A stretch of DNA of 64,000 nt, taken from positions 1,364,001 to 1,428,000 of the forward strand of contig JAHWDD010000009.1 in the NCBI GenBank assembly GCA_023897205.1. The letters run 5' to 3'. Numbering within the stretch: position 1 is the stretch's first letter; every line of letters begins with the position of its first letter. Below are positions 23,901 through 36,443 of the stretch, one piece after another. The notes under the pieces were generated by a model, which saw only the letters and a list, made by a program, of their open reading frames with translations, searched no databases and was not told the origin of the DNA. The DNA is from Exophiala sp. HKRS030 (lineage: Eukaryota; Ascomycota; Eurotiomycetes; Chaetothyriales; Herpotrichiellaceae). The translations under genes and the position numbers were made by a program.

Positions 23901-25665
23901 GGAGGTGCTCGTCCAAGTCTGCCCCCCGGTACGACTTCTGAGCAGCGATTTGCGGCTTCCAATGCGGCTCTTAGAAGTGGAGCAATGGCCAGCAATCCGT
24001 TCGCTCAGTTTGGTCGACCTGGCCAGATGGCCCCTGCCATGGGTCGCACTCCCTCCAGCGGTCCGCTTGGCCCCATTCCGGGTTCTCCTCGCGTTGGTGG
24101 AGCCAGTCGAGGTGGCTCTCGTGCCGAGAGCAAGCGTGGTAAGCAAAATGCTAAGCATGCCCAGGAAGAAAACAAGTCAATGCCTTTGACCGCAGGCATG
24201 AGCATCACTGCTCTGGAAACATCTTCAACCGGATGGAAACCGCGCAGTATCGGTCAAGGTGCTGCAGGCGCCGGCCCAGCTCCTGGTGGCGATGGCTTGA
24301 TGGAGCCCGATGTGGTGCAGCGCAAGGTCAAGGCAGCACTCAACAAGATGACTCCCGAGAAATTCGACAGGATTGCCGATCAAATCTTGGATATTGCTGC
24401 ACAATCTAAGCATGAGACGGATGGTCGTACCCTACGTCAAGTCATCCAGCTCACTTTCGAAAAAGCAACCGATGAAGCTCACTGGGCGCCAATGTACGCT
24501 GCTTTCTGTCGTAGAATGTTGGAAAGCATGAGTCCAGACATTAGAGATGAGGGCATCAAGGATAAGCTTGGCAATGTGGTTACAGGCGGCAATCTTTTCC
24601 GAAAATATCTTCTCAATCGGTGTCAAGAGGAATTCGAACGAGGATGGAAGATCAACTTACCTAGCGCAAAAGAGGGCGAGAACCAGGAAGCCGTCATGCT
24701 GTCCGATGAATACTACATCGCCGCAGCTGCCAAGAGACGGGGTCTTGGTCTAGTCAAGTTCATTGGTGAATTGTTCAAGCTCCAGATGTTGACCGAGCGC
24801 ATTATGCACGAATGCGTGAAGAAACTGGTCGACTACGAAGGCACCCCTGAGGAGGCTGAGATTGAAAGTCTGACGAGTCTGCTGCGAACGGTCGGAAAGC
24901 AGCTCGATGATCCAGAAAGCAAGGGCAAGGGTCGAATGGATGTCTACTTCGACCGCATCAACCACATGATTGCCATACCAGATCTACCCAGTCGTCTTCG
25001 GTTCATGCTCATGGATGTGGTCGATCTCCGATCCAAGGGTTGGGTGTCGAAAGAGGACGACAAAGGTCCTAAGACCATTACCGAGATCCACGAAGAGGCT
25101 GAACGAAAGGCCCGAGAAGCTGAACTTCAGAGACTTGCTCAGCAAGGTGGACGTGGTGGTGGAGGTAGACTTGCCATGGGTCGTGGCGATGTCCGAAGCT
25201 TCAGTGGCTACGGAGGACAGATGCCACCTCCCGACACGTCGAATCGCGTTGGCACCGACGACCTCCGGAGACTTGGTAACCGCAATGCCCGCAATCCCAG
25301 CAACACTGGTGCTGGCACACTTGGACCGCCCAGCCTGCTGGGCGGACGTACCAACAGCGGCCGACGCGGTCTTGGACCTGGAGGCTTGTTGGCCCGTGGA
25401 GACGATAGTGCTAACAGTAGCCGTACTGGCACACCTCCGGCCGGTAAAGAGAAGAAGGATGAGTCGAGCACAAATGCTTTCAGGTAAGACCCAGATCCCT
25501 CGAGCTCAATATGACTAAATACTGACGAGTTCATGTAGTGCGCTTGCAGGTCTTGAGAACGAGGCACCAGGCTCACCGCCGTCAAACCCTGCCTCTCCCC
25601 CCACACAAAAAGCACAGCCGAATGTCGATGGAGAACGACCAAGATCACCGGGCAAACCGGAGTAA
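20906..25665 (+). CDS. Eukaryotic translation initiation factor 4G (eIF4G)
   Basis: Exons 20906-21538, 21591-25483 and 25539-25665 give 1550 aa. Both introns (52 and 55 bp) have GTAAG donors and TAG acceptors. The protein scaffolds the cap-binding eIF4F complex. Visible elements are a long Ser/Pro/Gln-rich N-terminus with RGG-like tracts (GRPTRGRGRGGRQGGRGRG), a charged Lys/Glu coiled segment (about residues 720-800), the eIF4E-binding motif YxxxxL-phi as YDKEFLL at 911-917, and the MIF4G HEAT-repeat domain at about 1117-1357 (VQRKVKAALNKMTPEKFDRI) that contacts eIF4A. A Gly/Arg-rich C-terminus follows. There is no MA3 domain, as in other fungi. The open frame continues upstream of 20906 but has no ATG there, so MTSTPRQSS was chosen. 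A splice variant using CTTGCAG at 25548 would change the last exon. Confidence 0.94.
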
Positions 25666-26612
25666 ATCCTTTAGGATGATCCATGTGTATAACAGAATAC
25701 CATTCGAACACTAATACTTGACTGACGGCCGCTTGTGGGGAGGTTGAGCAGATGTGCATTGATACCCGGCGTGAGCCACCATGTTTTAGCATTTACAGCA
25801 CAGCGGATTGGTTGGGCTCTTGAACAAAATTTCCTTACCATTGAGAATACTTCAATGAGAGACCATCGACTGCACTCGAAAGCGATAGAGAGAATGTGTT
25901 TTAGTCAGCAAATACATTGCGCCTTCATCTACTGGCTGGGTGGAGTTACTTTTTTTTCGGCGTTGTGTCTTAGTAGTACACAAAAGTGAAGGGAGCGGAT
26001 TCGATGGGAGAAAGAACCTGATTATGGCTCGCCATGTTTTCCATGATTATTTAGGTCTTTTGAAGTCCCATTCCAAGGCTTGTCGGGGTTAATTCAGAGC
26101 GCGAGAGAAGAGAGAGAGGGAGACGACCACCGGAGAGGAGCGCGATAGAGAGGTTGGGTGGTGTGAGAGCCACAGCCACGCTACAGGGTCGAGCAAGCAA
26201 TCTTGGTGAGGGCGACGATTCTTTAGTACTGTACATTGTCAGAATTTCAAAGACTTTCTTCTATAATTCTTTTTTTGCTTTTCTCGAGGACTTTCTTGAA
26301 CTTTCCATGAATGGTACAATTCCATCGGACTCTTGAAGAACGTTTGGGGAGTGGAGGTGAGAAGAGGAATCAATAGGCGTGGTACACTGTACAGGCATGT
26401 GCCGTGCCAGTCAACTTGATGTTTATCAGCATTTATACGGAGTACACATGACATTGGCTGTATATAATTTGTATTTCAAGGAAAACCCCTGGGGGTCCAT
26501 CATCATGGCTTGATGATGTGCGTCGCCCAGCGTCCACCATTATTGTGGCCTGCCGCCTGTGATCAAAACCGACCATGAAAGCGAGTTGAGTGTATTCTGT
26601 GTTTTTTTCTTT
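25666..26612. other. Convergent intergenic region
   Basis: This lies between the 3' ends of eIF4G (+) and STN1 (-). It includes a GAGA-rich patch at about 26101-26122 and a TACGGAGTA nonamer at 26436-26444. No gene was seen. Confidence 0.5.
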
Positions 26613-27611
26613 TCAAAGTGCCTCGAGGACCGCCTCCCCGGCGATCCTGGCCTCGTCTGCGGCCCTTGCCCTGTGACCTTCGTCCCTCTCGTACGCCTTT
26701 GCGATGATCCGGGCGTGGCGCTCTTCCCGCCGCCTCTCCCTGACCTCCCTCCGCCTCCTGCGGTGGGCGCGCTCGGTCTCTCGGGCCCTTTCGCCCTCGG
26801 CCTCGGACCGGAGGTTCTGTGACTCGCCCGGGGACAGGTCCCAAGGCTTGGACAGCGTCGAGGTCAGGAACGAGGTGCGAGACGCGACCAGGGCCATCTC
26901 GCGCGCCGTGTCGGCCACCACGTTCAGGCGGAGGAGGGAGAGTTGGCGGCACGACCGAAAGGTCGAGAGGGTCCCCTTGGCCTGCACGACGGTGCCGATT
27001 TTCAGGTGCGGGAGGGTTCGGTGGAGGAGGAGGACCTCTTCCTCATCTTCTTCTGCTTCTCCGACTCGTTGTCGGTCGTCGTTGGTGGTTCGTTCATCAA
27101 CGGCATTCTTGTTTGTAGCATTTGATCGACCACCACCACCACCACCACCCGTCTGCTTCTGTTTATCCTTTTCCTTCTCTGGCTTGGGACAAGTCACGTC
27201 GAGTGTGGATCCGCTACTGTCGTCGATGGTCAAGAGCCAAAATTTCTCATAGTATTCGTCAAACGCGACCACGACACCAACGATCTGAACGAACTGGATG
27301 GGATGGTTGAGGTAGAAGAGCAACAAGGGTGCGTCACGACGGCGGTGGTGGCCATGGCCATGGCCATGGTGATGATGGTGGGGGGTCGTCAATGTGGCGG
27401 TTATCGTCGTCGTCGTCGTCTCGGCGTACTTTTCATGTGGTTTGAGGACATGGTGTATCTCGTGGGCCGTCAATTTGACCCATCGTGACCAGGTCTCTGA
27501 CGCTTTGAACGACCAGGCCGGGTGGAAGGTCAGGGTTTGCTGTGAGGGTGAGCCGTCGTCGTCGTCGGTGTTGTTGTGGTTGTGGTGGACTTTGACGTCA
27601 GGTTTCTGCAT
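26613..27611 (-). CDS. STN1: CST complex subunit STN1 (telomere capping)
   Basis: A single exon encodes 332 aa. STN1 is an OB-fold protein that, with TEN1 and a large subunit, caps telomeres and promotes C-strand fill-in by polymerase alpha. The N-terminal LTFHPAWSFKASETWSRWVKL and the OB-fold strands FYLNHPIQFVQIVGVVVAFDEYYEKFWLLTIDD followed by IGTVVQAKGTLSTFRSCRQL are typical of fungal Stn1. The segment DLSPGESQNL precedes a long Arg/Glu-rich helix at the C-terminus. Two low-complexity insertions are unusual: a His/Gly tract (HHHHHGHGHGHH) before the first OB strands, encoded by CCATGG-like repeats, and a Gly7 plus acidic loop inside the OB fold. No C-terminal winged-helix domain is present, consistent with a short fission-yeast-like form. 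It is divergently transcribed from the MFS gene. Confidence 0.85.
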   Translation of the reverse strand: MQKPDVKVHHNHNNTDDDDGSPSQQTLTFHPAWSFKASETWSRWVKLTAHEIHHVLKPHEKYAETTTTTITATLTTPHHHHHGHGHGHHRRRDAPLLLFYLNHPIQFVQIVGVVVAFDEYYEKFWLLTIDDSSGSTLDVTCPKPEKEKDKQKQTGGGGGGGRSNATNKNAVDERTTNDDRQRVGEAEEDEEEVLLLHRTLPHLKIGTVVQAKGTLSTFRSCRQLSLLRLNVVADTAREMALVASRTSFLTSTLSKPWDLSPGESQNLRSEAEGERARETERAHRRRRREVRERRREERHARIIAKAYERDEGHRARAADEARIAGEAVLEAL

Positions 27612-28395
27612 TCATTTGGTCCCGGTTGGAGGGGTGTGTGTGTGTGCGCAATGCACCCATACAGTAACAAAGTAGTAGGTCGAATCCAAGACACTTGGGT
27701 GACTCGGGTAATATGCAAGGTGAATACGGTGTATCAAACGCGTGTAATATCAACAAATCAATCTCCCCGTATCTTGCATCGGCGTCGCGTCGACAAAGAT
27801 TTGGAGTTTTTTGGGGTCAAAAGGGAAATTCAACCGGGCGGAGAAAGTCCGTTGTTGATCGGCTATTGCGGCACAGATGAGGCTGTTATGGATTGTAATG
27901 ACGGCTGTATTTGACGACATGAACCGGCAAAGACGGTGGTTTTTACAACGTACGAAGAAATACACAATGTTGCACAGGCCATAAAATGCACGACGCTACA
28001 TTTTCTAACTGCCGTCCGCTGAATGGACCAGCAGATGCTCCGGGAAAATCGGTGGGGGACAGAGAAGAGATAGAGAGAGAGAAATCTCGACCGCCTTTCG
28101 ATGGGCAATTTTTTTTTATTGTTGATATCATCGTGTCCCGCGTGTTTCAAACTCACAATAAAGAACATCCAAGAGTTGTTCTACGAGTTACTTCGAATAC
28201 GTCCAAAAGTCTGGTGGATGAAGCCAACGATAATTCTTAGCCGAGGCTTGTTTTCCAGTACTCCGTATCAGAGAAAGAGATTGTATGTCTCGAGCCTGAG
28301 TCAGCAATCAAGGCGGATCGATTCTTTGGACGCCTTACTTACACCGCGGGGGAGTCGGAAAATTGAACCGGGGAAAAGAGGCTTGACCGCGCCGG
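27612..28395. promoter_or_regulatory. Divergent promoter region STN1 / MFS transporter
   Basis: It separates the start codons of STN1 (-) and the DHA1 transporter (+). It contains a short GT/TG run near 27640 and TACTCCGTA at 28259-28267. No coding frame is supported. Confidence 0.5.
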
Positions 28396-30585
28396 ATGTC
28401 GAGCGCGCCGTCGACGATTGAACGTGAACAACAAGATGGTCTCGATGGTCGACAATCGTTGAGTGGCAGACGACGCTCTCCGACCAAGGAGGTCGAGGTC
28501 AACAACGATTCCGGTCGAGGACAACAGCCGTACCGGTCCAGTTCGTCTGGATCCTCCGAGCACGTGCCCGCCGCGACGACGGCCGACGACGATGGGCATC
28601 CTGTCGCCATGGAGAGGATCCGCACCGAGCAGGACGAACCGACACGGGACGGGCAGCAGATGCACGCCCAGCGGACGACGACCAACGCCTCGGCCGCCGG
28701 ACCGGTCTACTCGGTCTTCACCAAGAACCAGAAGAGGTTCATCGTCTTCATAGCCTCGTGGGCCGGCTTCTTCTCACCGGTCTCGGGCCAGATCTACTTC
28801 CCCGCCCTCGTGCCGCTGGCCAGGGATCTCAATGTCTCGGACTCTCTTATCAATCTGACTCTGACATCGTACATGGTGGGCAGCCGTCCCAACTCCCCGT
28901 CTCGTGTGAACTGAACAACTAATCATCGGTGGGCGATTGTTATTACAGATATTTCAAGGCCTCGCTCCGACGCTCGTCGGGGACTTTGCAGACGCCGCCG
29001 GACGGCGTCCTGCGTATGCCGGTGAGTTTCTTCTTCTCGTCCCCGAGTGGGGCCCCTCCAGTCTTGCCCATGTGCTGATCGTGGCTCCCCAGTCTGCTTC
29101 GTCGTCTACATCGTCGCGAACATCGCTCTGGCGCTCCAGAACAGCTACGCGGCTCTGTTCGTACTGCGGTGCATACAGAGCACAGGCAGTGGGGCGACCA
29201 TCGCAATGTGTAGCGCCGTCGTGTCTGACGTCGCCACGCCGGCCGAGCGTGGGAAGTACATGGGCTTCACCCTCGCAGGATCCCTGCTGGGACCGGCGAT
29301 AGGCCCTGTCGTCGGTGGCCTCCTGGCGGAGTTTCTGGGCTGGAGGGCAATTTTCTGGTTCTTGACAATCATGGGCGCCGCTTTCCTGATCGTCTTTGGG
29401 ATTTTCTTCCCCGAAACAGGTGCGCATGGTTTCCGGTCTTGTTGGCCCTATGTGAAATTAACGGAGATATCTCTAGCACGGAATCAAGTCGGCAATGGCT
29501 CGATACCACCCAAGGGGTGGAGTATGTCGCTGATGAACTACCTCGCCATCAGAAAAGCACGCAATATGCGGTCGGAGGATTACATGTCTACGACGGATGA
29601 GGCAGAGACGATGGCGACACAGAGGCAGAAATTCCGCTTTCCCAACCCATTACGCTCGATGGTCTTGATCCTCGACAAGGAAAATTTCCTGTTGCTGTTT
29701 TACAACGCGTTCCTGTTTGCAGCATTCTACGACGTCACAGCCGCCATACCCTCTCAGTTCGAGCAGATTTACAATTTCAGCGTTTTGCAAATCGGTCTGT
29801 GCTACATCCCGATGGGTGTGGGTTCGATGTGCGCAGCCTTGGTAAATGGACAACTTCTCGATCGCAATTTCGCGCGGTGGTGCAGGAGACTAGGAGTCGC
29901 GATCAAGAAAGGCCGTGACCAGGACTTGTCCAATTTTCCCATTGAAAGGGTGAGACTACAGGTGGCGATGCCCGCGGTCTACTCTACTGCGGTCCTGGTG
30001 TGCTTGTTTGGCTGGATCATGCAGATCAATGGACCCCTGGCGGCGATGGTGGTCGTGCTGTTCTTCATGAGTCTCAGCATGGGCATTGCGTTCAATGTGA
30101 CGAGTACTCTGTTGATCGACTTTTACCCGAAAAGTCCGGCAACGGCAACAGCTGCGAACAATGTCGTCCGATGCCTTTTGGGTGCTGGGGCGACGGCTGC
30201 GGTGATCCCGATGATCAATGCCTGGGGAAGGGGTTGGACTTTCACCTTTCTCACTCTGTTTCTAGTCGCCACGAGCCCCATGCTTTGGGTTGTGTACTTT
30301 TTGGGCCCGAAGTGGAGAAAGCAAAGGCTAGAGCGAGAGCGGAGCGCGAAGAGGGAAAAGGAGGAGAAAGCCAGAAAGGAAGGCCAAGTAGAGAATGGAG
30401 AGAACAATCGATTCGAAAAGGCGCCGGTTCAGGGGGATCTCCCAGAGATGGTTGGCGTGGTTGGGAAGGAGAAAGGGATGGAGAGAACCAAGGAGACACA
30501 ACCAAAGGAAGGAGATACTGAACGTGACGGTAACGATGCGACGATTTTGAGAACCTTATCGTACGAGTCTGGTCTCGGAGTTTAG
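28396..30585 (+). CDS. MFS transporter, DHA1 (QDR/DTR-like) family
   Basis: Four exons, 28396-28875, 28949-29021, 29093-29419 and 29477-30585, give 662 aa. After a 110-residue charged cytosolic N-terminus, 12 membrane segments are readable, beginning with RFIVFIASWAGFFSPVSGQIYFPAL. The motif A loop after TM2 is GDFADAAGRRPAYA, and the motif C-like segment GSLLGPAIGPVVGG in TM5 marks a drug:H+ antiporter. Splicing of the third intron (57 bp, a multiple of three without stop) gives PETARNQVGNGSIPP, the conserved loop of QDR-type carriers; retention would insert 19 residues. A charged tail of about 95 residues ends the protein. Likely role is proton-coupled efflux of drugs, polyamines or organic ions at the plasma membrane. 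Start choice in the disordered N-terminus is uncertain. Confidence 0.88.
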
Positions 30586-32264
30586 GAGAACTCTTTCTGG
30601 ACCATTTACTTCTCGACGAGGTGAATACGGAACAACAGCAACGAAAAGGGACGACGGCATGCTGGTCTCTACATAGCAAGATGAACCCCTTCGATACAAC
30701 GAATTCTCGAATATGTTGTGAAAAGAAGGGCCAGCAAAGAGGCTGAGAGATGCGTCGACGTTCTGGTCTGGACGGCATATCGGTTTACAGGATGATGGCC
30801 GCATGTCTCTGTCGCAGCTGCCCATCCCTTTTCCGATCATGTCGAATCTTCCAAGCTCGCTGGCAATACTCTCGAGTCAGTGAGTATCTTGTTTCAACCT
30901 GCAACTGTTCTTCGCCAACAGGTTTCAGGAACGAAGACGAGAAGGAGCCTATTTACTGGCAGAGCTTCGCAGCGGTGAAGCCGCGGAGCCGAACCAACAG
31001 GAATGCGTCCGGCAACGGATCCGGCAATAAAATGCCTCTAGAGGTTTCTTTTTGGCTCCCAGTTGATCAGCAGGGGAGCCGCTTATGGACTGGGTCTATG
31101 CTGTTGTGCGTTGGTTCCATATCTCATCCACTGTTGGCCTATCTCCATTCGTCACTCGGGGCTTGTATGACTGCTTTATGGGACGGATAGACAATCGGGA
31201 CGATATCACCAAGGACAGACGAACACTTCATCGCTGAGGCAAAACGAAGATTTCATTGGTCAGAATCTTCCTTCGAGCGGTATCTCGGAGGTGGATATAT
31301 TATGTACGGTTTAGAAGCAATACAGTACACATACAACGACCAAGGACATGGGATGACGAAACCATGGCAAGCTACCAAGTACCAGTAGTCGTGTTACTCC
31401 GTAGTGAGTATCCGTATCGTCAAGGTGTGTTAGTAGCACTCCTGGTAGATCCACCAGAATGCGTATGGTAATGTACTCCTATCAAAATTCACGCTATCAA
31501 GATGCTATCCGCGTCAGGGTTTCTACACTCTTTGGGCGCACCATTTCTCTGGTTCGACGACGACGACAATGTCACGGCGTTTGGTCCTTTGCAATCTGCT
31601 AGGTAAAACGTTTACCTAAGCCTCATGTGTTGGTGTCTGATGCTGGAACGTCTCAGACGATGTTGTGGCAAAGGAAACACGGCCAGGGCTGTCATGAGAG
31701 TGGTTCATAGCTATTTGTGTGAATCAAGCGACCCAAAATACATTTCCTGCTCTCGGTGACAAGTGCTTGGGCATTATATATATATGGCAGAGGTTTGATA
31801 AATAGTGCCCTGCTCCTACAGCATCGTAATCCGTTCGATGCTTTCCAGGGAAACGGATCTTCCAGTCGAAATTGCATTTGATTTTCCGAGTACAGCAGAA
31901 GTGATAGCTCCTCCTGTCTGTCATCAATATATCTAGTATCGTATTGACCTCATCGGATCACAAGGCTCATGTTACAGGGTAGGATCGGCTTGACTCTGAG
32001 CAGACAGGTATATAGTGATAGGTCATGAATTTCTTCTATATGCGAATTTTCCGCCAAAAAAAACATAAAAAAAACATTAAAAAAACATAGGTATCGTCAT
32101 ATCATTGATTGTCAATCCATTCCAAGTCCTCTGGCAAAATGCCGTTTGGCAGATAAAGTTCCAAAGTCACAGCTTGATCGGGACAGACCACAAACACCCC
32201 TTCCACCCCCGGAGCGCCACAGATATTCTCTAAAGTCCACAAATTCATTCTGGACAAGACCCTA
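30586..32264. other. Convergent intergenic region
   Basis: This lies between the 3' ends of the two MFS genes. It contains TACTCCGTA at 31395-31403, a short TA microsatellite at about 31774-31785 and three tandem A7-8CAT/ACATT units at about 32056-32089. No conserved protein frame was found. Confidence 0.5.
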
Positions 32265-33728
32265 CTACACCTTTTCCACATTCACCGATTGTCTCTTGGC
32301 CATGGCCTCGAAGGTCTGAATGTCATTCACATCACCGATGATGGTCCCGCGCCTTTCGTCGACGTATCCGATCTTGGTCTCACGGAAACCGTCCAACTCC
32401 TTCCTGCACAGGGTGTTCAAGTAGATGGGGTAGACGAAGCTGACGAAGAAGCCACACAGCGGAACGCACATGGCCAGGTGGTAGGAGCCGAGATTGTCGG
32501 CCGCCAAGCCGGTCAGGGCCGGGAAAAGAGCTCCGCCCGAAACGGCCGCCACGATCCAGGAGGACCCCCTCTTCGTATGACGACCCAGACCTCGGATGCT
32601 CAGGGTGAAGATGGTCGGGAAGATGCACGACTCGAAAAAGAGCACCAGGGAGAGGACGGCGACCCCCCCTTCCCCCTGGACGCCCATGGCGCAGGCCATG
32701 AACACCATGATCATGGTCATGAACACCAGGAGCACCAGGCGGGGCTTGACGAACATGAACAGGCCGGCGGCGGCGAAGCGGCCGATGGCGAAGAGGGCCT
32801 GGCCGATGGCGTAGCGGTCCGAGGCGGCCGACTCGCTGATGCCGGCCGACTCCTGGGCGTACCTGATGAACTGGGAGGCGACGGCGACCTGGGCCCCGAC
32901 GTAGGTGAACTGGGCGGCGACGCCGAAGAACAGCTTGTACTGCCGGCGGAGCGGCTTCTCCTCGTACCCGGTCAGGTCGGCGCACTGCTCCGCCTGGAGG
33001 GCCATGTCCGCGTCCGTGACCTCGGGGAGGGGGGTGAAGAAGAAGACGACGGCCAGGAGGAAGACGAAGGCGGCGATGCCGACGTAGGTCCACTGGACGT
33101 GGGAGAGGTCGGTGGAGTGGGTGTCCTTGAAGAAGACCCGGGAGGCCAGGAGGGGGGCGACGACCGACCCCACGGCCTGGAAGGACTGGGAGAGCTCGAG
33201 GCGGAACTCGGAGAGCCGCGGGGGCCCGCAGGTCGCGATGTACGGGTTGGCCGACGTCTCCAGGGTCGAGAGCCCGCTGCCGACGATGAACAGGCTGCCG
33301 CAGAAGCCGCCGAAGGACTTGTAGACCGCCGACGGCCAGAACATCAGGGCGCCGACCCCGTAGATGCAGAGGCCCGTCATGAAGGTGACCCGGTAGCCGA
33401 ACCGCCGGACGATCCAGCCCGAGTACGTCAGGGGCCCGATGAAGTAGGCGCCGAAGTACGACCCCTGGAGGCCCCCGGCCTTGGCCGCCGTGATGTTGAG
33501 CGAGGTCTGGAACTTTGCGTTGAGGACGTCGAGCAGCCCGTAGGCGAACCCCCAGAGGAAGAACAGGAGCGTGACCAGCGCCACGGGGAAGATGGACTGT
33601 CGGACCGTGAGGGCGGAGGCGCCCGTGAGGCCCTGGTTCACCACGCTCTTACGCTTCTGGTTGGCGATGGCGTCGGCGTTGGACGCCTGGCGCTCGGTGA
33701 TCACGTCGTCGTGGTGCTGATGATCCAT
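32265..33728 (-). CDS. MFS sugar transporter, fucose/glucose-galactose (FucP/FHS) family
   Basis: One exon encodes 487 aa. The sequence VALVTLLFFLWGFAYGLLDVLNAKFQTSLNI is the diagnostic TM1 and loop of the fucose:H+ symporter family. GAYFIGPLTYSGWIVRRFGYRVTFMTGL, the ETSANPYIA segment and RFAAAGLFMFVKPR support twelve membrane helices. It should import a hexose or deoxyhexose with protons at the plasma membrane; the sugar cannot be assigned. Third-codon positions are extremely GC-rich, which creates a 528-codon open frame on the opposite strand. Length is slightly above the bacterial FucP, with short hydrophilic ends. Nothing nearby suggests a sugar-catabolic partner. Confidence 0.88.
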   Translation of the reverse strand: MDHQHHDDVITERQASNADAIANQKRKSVVNQGLTGASALTVRQSIFPVALVTLLFFLWGFAYGLLDVLNAKFQTSLNITAAKAGGLQGSYFGAYFIGPLTYSGWIVRRFGYRVTFMTGLCIYGVGALMFWPSAVYKSFGGFCGSLFIVGSGLSTLETSANPYIATCGPPRLSEFRLELSQSFQAVGSVVAPLLASRVFFKDTHSTDLSHVQWTYVGIAAFVFLLAVVFFFTPLPEVTDADMALQAEQCADLTGYEEKPLRRQYKLFFGVAAQFTYVGAQVAVASQFIRYAQESAGISESAASDRYAIGQALFAIGRFAAAGLFMFVKPRLVLLVFMTMIMVFMACAMGVQGEGGVAVLSLVLFFESCIFPTIFTLSIRGLGRHTKRGSSWIVAAVSGGALFPALTGLAADNLGSYHLAMCVPLCGFFVSFVYPIYLNTLCRKELDGFRETKIGYVDERRGTIIGDVNDIQTFEAMAKRQSVNVEKV

Positions 33729-35328
33729 GGTGGGTTTTGCCGTCTACGTATGTCGTACAGACCGGAGAGGAAGGTTCCACCTGTTGAGAAGTTCGGTCGC
33801 TTATATACTCCGTTCGTACAGAGAAGATACTCGTCGCGACGTGGAGAAAGGTGTCTCGAGAATTGTTTCACCTGAAGAGGATGATGAGGGATCCTTCTTA
33901 CAATTGACGAGGGCCATGGCTACTCTTTATAGACCTTGTCACGAGGCACTTATTTGTTGTTGGACACGATCCCGCCATCTTCTCAAGCAAGTCCATCTAC
34001 CGGGGGCCAAGAAGCGGGTGAGCCTATCACGACGGGTTGCTGAAGCTCATCCCTGGTCATAAAGTCAGCTGTTGCGAGCATTTCACAGATGTCAAGCAGA
34101 GATTCAAAAGTTTGAGTATGCAAAGAGTTTGAGCGAAAAGGCTCGTGGAAGAGGAGTTTCAGCCAATGGAGAGAAAGCTTGACGCTTCGAATGCTAGTGA
34201 TATAAGGGGCAGCCAGTGAGGCTCGTTTCGCCGAGAAGACGCTTCTCCGCTCAGTCAATTGGAGCGAGCATGATCCATTGGTGGTGTACTGGTGGGTTGT
34301 GTGCTTGGTCTGGACATGGCTGGAAAAAGCCAATGTGGAGGCCCGGAACGGAGAAATTATTCTCCTCGAGAGTTTGTGCGGCTTTTGGTTTTGCAAGGGG
34401 GTTTCGCCGCAGAGACCCAATCAAACAGAAGAAGCAGTAGCCCATTGCAGAATGACCTTGGTCCTCGTCGTATTGGCATGCACGTCGCTAATTGAATTGT
34501 CCATTTGTTGTATCATGGATTGCATAATCGTATTTGTTTGCTCGCCGTCAGCCCCGTCTCTCCCCCGACGTGGGTAAGCGGAGCAAATACCGATCCTCCC
34601 CAATTGACATCATGTACAGGTCTAGACCTTCTCTGCTCGCAGGAGACACTGTCATTGAGTGTCCGACATACACTTTGTCTTCATTGTCGCGTCACTCCAC
34701 CACGCCCAGGGACCGAATAGATGTGCCTGAAGTAGAGGCAAACCGAAAAAGGTGAAGCTCCATCAGCGGCAGACGGTAGGGCTGGCTGCAGTCGACTGCC
34801 TGTACCTGGGTGTTTTATGGGTCATACGCCAAGGAGATCCATGTTCTAACATGATCTAGGCGTAAATCAGGCTGGGGCGACCTTTGCAAAAGGATTGCGG
34901 AAGGGGGCCAACGCCATACAAGTGCGATACTCGGTGACGGGTTTGCGGATTGGAGTTTCGGATCTCCATCGAGACTCGAGCAGATCCGACTGATTACTAG
35001 GATCTTGTTTTGGCGTCCTCTGCTCCGAGCGCGGTGCCTCGCATTCTGTTCGTCAGGCAAACCCCTTCTTGATCACTGGCTGTACGCAATGCATCAGGGA
35101 GAACTCCAGGTTTCCAGAAATTCGGACGATGGGGATGCTGAAAGCTCATAGCAGCTGACAGGCTCACCGTTCCGCTCGAGTCTCGACAGTAGCATGAACT
35201 GGCCCGAGTGCTTCTGCTTCAATGAAGATACAAGTCATGGCCGGCGGTCAGCGGTCGAAAGTGTACGTGGGTCGGGATTTGCTCGCTGTGGTCGCGCTTA
35301 ATGATGCAAAGGTGAATTTTTGCATCGC
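33729..35328. other. Intergenic region
   Basis: The left end is the promoter of the FucP-type transporter and includes a near-match TACTCCGTT at about 33805. The right end is the 3' flank of KRR1. Short frames (for example the minus-strand frame at 33983-34420) show no family resemblance. Confidence 0.45.

Positions 35329-36443
<1,115 letters not shown>

Noticed and set aside
32289..33875. 528-codon open frame antisense to the FucP-type transporter
   Set aside because: Its translation is Gly/Glu/Asp/Arg-biased without domains, as expected from the GC-rich third positions of the transporter on the other strand.
33983..34420. 145-codon minus-strand frame in the transporter promoter region
   Set aside because: No recognisable family, no promoter or splice context and unremarkable codon usage.
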